7,476 nt of DNA from Chloroflexota bacterium (GTDB lineage Bacteria; Chloroflexota; UBA5177; JANWHV01): positions 1-7,476 of the forward strand of contig JAICHN010000260.1 of assembly GCA_025924845.1 (NCBI GenBank), given 5' to 3'. The notes under the pieces were generated by a model. That model ran no database searches and was not told the DNA's origin. It was given only the letters and a program-made list of their open reading frames with translations. Positions 6,128 to 7,476 of this stretch are shown one piece after another. Made by a program: the position numbers and the translations under genes. Position 1 is the stretch's first letter; every line of letters starts with the position of its first letter.

Positions 6128-7309
6128 TCAGGCATCGATGCCCCAGCGAAAGGTAGAGAGAATCTCAGGCCCGTTCTCACGGACCACGATCACCCGCTCG
6201 GCGCGCGCCCCCACGCCCACTTCCATGCCGCCGTAGATCCCCGGCTCGACCGCGAACACCATGCCCGCCTCGATAGGGGTGCGGTCGTAGGGGACCAAGC
6301 GCGGGGACTCGTTCACCGCGGCGCCGATTTGGTGGCCGCAGTAGGGGGTTGCGTCGAAGCCCTCGCCGACCATCGCCCGATGGGCCGCCTCAACCGCGTC
6401 GCCGCCGACCGCACCGGGGCGCAGCGCCTCGATCGCCGCCTCGAAGGCTCGCCGTGCCGCGCGAAAGTAGCGCCGCTGTACGGCGGTCGGCTCGGCATCC
6501 ACGACGAGCGTATTGGTGCAGTCGGCCCAATAGCCTTTCACCCGCACGCTGATGTCTTGCAGCGCCGTATCGCCGCGCCCCAACACACGATCAATCGGAC
6601 CGCCGGGATACCGCACCACGCTGGTGCGTGGGCCGGTCACCAGCTCGCCCACCACCTGGACTGGTCCCCCTGCCGCCCGGTGCGCCGCCGCGTGGACCCC
6701 GGCGTATACCTCAATCTCGGTGCGGCCCGCGCCGTCGATGCAAGCGCGATAGAGCTCCTCTTGCCCCGCGTCGGCCGCGACCACGGCGGCGCGGATCAAC
6801 GCGATCTCGCGCTCGGTCTTCAACCACCGCGCCGCCTTCATGGCGCCGTCCGCATCGCGTAAGGTGAGCGAGCCGAAGTCGCGACTAAGGAGATCCGCGA
6901 CGCGTTGTGGCAGGTAGCGCGGTTCGAAGCCCAGTACGGCGCCCCGTGCGTCCGCGCCAACCTCGCGCAAGGCGGTGCGCACGGTATCCAGGAACGCCTC
7001 TACGCCGTCGAGCGGCGCGGCGAAGCCGAACGTACCGTAGCTTCGTAGGTCGTCGAGCCGGTTGGCCGGTGCAGCTTGACCCTGCCACGCGTCGGGACAG
7101 ATCAACATGGCCTTACCATCGGCGACGGAGAGCAGCACGAGCACGACACCTTCGCTGAACTCCCAGCCCGCGTCAATCGGCATAGGCTGATCCCAACCGG
7201 AGAGGTAACACACGTTTGAGGGCGCCGCCAGCAGCGCGAAGTCGATTCCGGCTTGGCGCAACGACTGCCGCGCCCGCTCCAACTCTTCGTTGTTCACCCT
7301 TTGTTGCAT
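6128..7309 (-). CDS. M24-family metallopeptidase, Xaa-Pro aminopeptidase/creatinase-like
   Basis: The 393-residue product has the two-domain layout of aminopeptidase P, prolidase and creatinase homologues. The N-terminal creatinase-type domain is about 8-155 (RARQSLRQAGIDFALLAAPS, NVCYLSGWD). The C-terminal pita-bread catalytic domain is about 165-385. All five dinuclear metal ligands are visible: D252 (QDISVRVKGY), D263 (WADCTNT), H326 (CGHQIG, where relatives usually have GHGIG), E355 (FAVEPGIYG) and E371 (ARAERVIV). The likely role is cleavage of X-Pro bonds or hydrolysis of a related amide, but creatinase-like paralogues do other chemistry, so the substrate stays open. The start codon lies three bases after the stop of the sugar-permease gene and the purine-rich GTAAGGG abuts the ATG, so translation is probably coupled to that gene. 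Cytosolic, with no signal peptide. Confidence 0.9.
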   Translation of the reverse strand: MQQRVNNEELERARQSLRQAGIDFALLAAPSNVCYLSGWDQPMPIDAGWEFSEGVVLVLLSVADGKAMLICPDAWQGQAAPANRLDDLRSYGTFGFAAPLDGVEAFLDTVRTALREVGADARGAVLGFEPRYLPQRVADLLSRDFGSLTLRDADGAMKAARWLKTEREIALIRAAVVAADAGQEELYRACIDGAGRTEIEVYAGVHAAAHRAAGGPVQVVGELVTGPRTSVVRYPGGPIDRVLGRGDTALQDISVRVKGYWADCTNTLVVDAEPTAVQRRYFRAARRAFEAAIEALRPGAVGGDAVEAAHRAMVGEGFDATPYCGHQIGAAVNESPRLVPYDRTPIEAGMVFAVEPGIYGGMEVGVGARAERVIVVRENGPEILSTFRWGIDA

Positions 7310-7312
7310 CCC

Positions 7313-7476
7313 TTACTTTACGGCTCCGGCGGTGAGCCCGCGCACTACATGACGCTGGACGGCCAGATATAAGACGACCGGCAACAGCGAGAAGATCACC
7401 CCAGCGGCCTCAAGTTGGTAGAGCTGGATGTCCTGTTCACTGATAAAGGTCGAGATACCGACCCCGGCCGTGTACA
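7313..7476 (-). CDS. Sugar ABC transporter permease, MalG-type (C-terminal fragment, continues past the right edge)
   Basis: Only the last 54 codons are inside the window. The decoded end includes LEAAGVIFSLLPVVLYLAVQ followed by RHVVRGLTAGAVK and TAA. The final hydrophobic helix plus the R-x-x-V-R-G-L-T-A-G-A-V-K tail is a hallmark of the second permease of CUT1 carbohydrate importers (MalG, UgpE, LacG type). Being the 3' end, it implies the rest of a sugar importer (other permease, binding protein) beyond the right edge. Its stop is three bases from the start of the M24 peptidase gene, placing the peptidase in the same transcript. The substrate cannot be told from this fragment. Confidence 0.88.
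   Translation of the reverse strand, partial: YTAGVGISTFISEQDIQLYQLEAAGVIFSLLPVVLYLAVQRHVVRGLTAGAVK

Noticed and set aside
6329..6862. Plus-strand open frame opposite the M24 peptidase gene
   Set aside because: It is antisense to a gene with all five metal ligands visible, and it has no ribosome-binding site or family resemblance.

Overview
The window is GC-rich bacterial chromosomal DNA, gene-dense, with short spacers and mixed gene orientations. It carries part of a molybdate ABC transporter, a MOSC protein, an enolase-superfamily dehydratase next to an UlaG-like metallo-hydrolase, and a MalG-type sugar permease. Together with the GGGAGCG-type palindromic repeats, this gives the impression of a Chloroflexota-like (for example Thermomicrobia-related) soil or thermophile genome. 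That placement is an impression from gene content and repeat style; no marker gene is present to prove it.

Layout. Bases 42-2067 (+) encode a ModB-type permease and a ModC-type ATPase with a TOBE domain. The two genes were probably once overlapping and are now separated by a short insert flanked by perfect 15-bp direct repeats that duplicate the modC start. Bases 2151-2561 (+) encode a zinc-type methionine sulfoxide reductase B. Bases 2593-2857 (+) hold the wreck of a VapBC-type toxin-antitoxin pair: the C-terminal part of an antitoxin, then the first eight or so codons of a PIN toxin, cut off exactly where the convergent MOSC gene (2797-3669, -) ends. Bases 3670-3846 are a divergent intergenic region. 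Bases 3847-5850 (+) are a tight two-gene unit: an enolase-superfamily dehydratase or racemase, then a UlaG-like metallo-beta-lactamase-fold hydrolase three bases later. Bases 5851-6127 separate convergent genes and contain a MITE-like element with 17/18-bp inverted ends, a CTAA target duplication and a cloverleaf-like interior. Bases 6128-7309 (-) are an M24 (Xaa-Pro aminopeptidase-like) metallopeptidase, which follows by three bases the 3' end of a MalG-type sugar ABC permease that runs off the right edge.

How the genes fit together. ModBC imports molybdate or tungstate. The MOSC protein belongs to a family tied to molybdenum-cofactor sulfur chemistry, so a loose molybdenum theme is possible, although they are not one operon. 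The dehydratase and the UlaG-like enzyme could act in sequence on a sugar-acid lactone (ring opening, then dehydration), and the nearby sugar permease suggests a carbohydrate-use neighbourhood. I see no clearly new defence or mobile system. The most distinctive non-coding signal is a family of GGGAGCG-plus-hairpin repeats, with three copies here: one in the modB-modC insert and two inside the MITE-like element. Their stems differ by paired, compensating substitutions.
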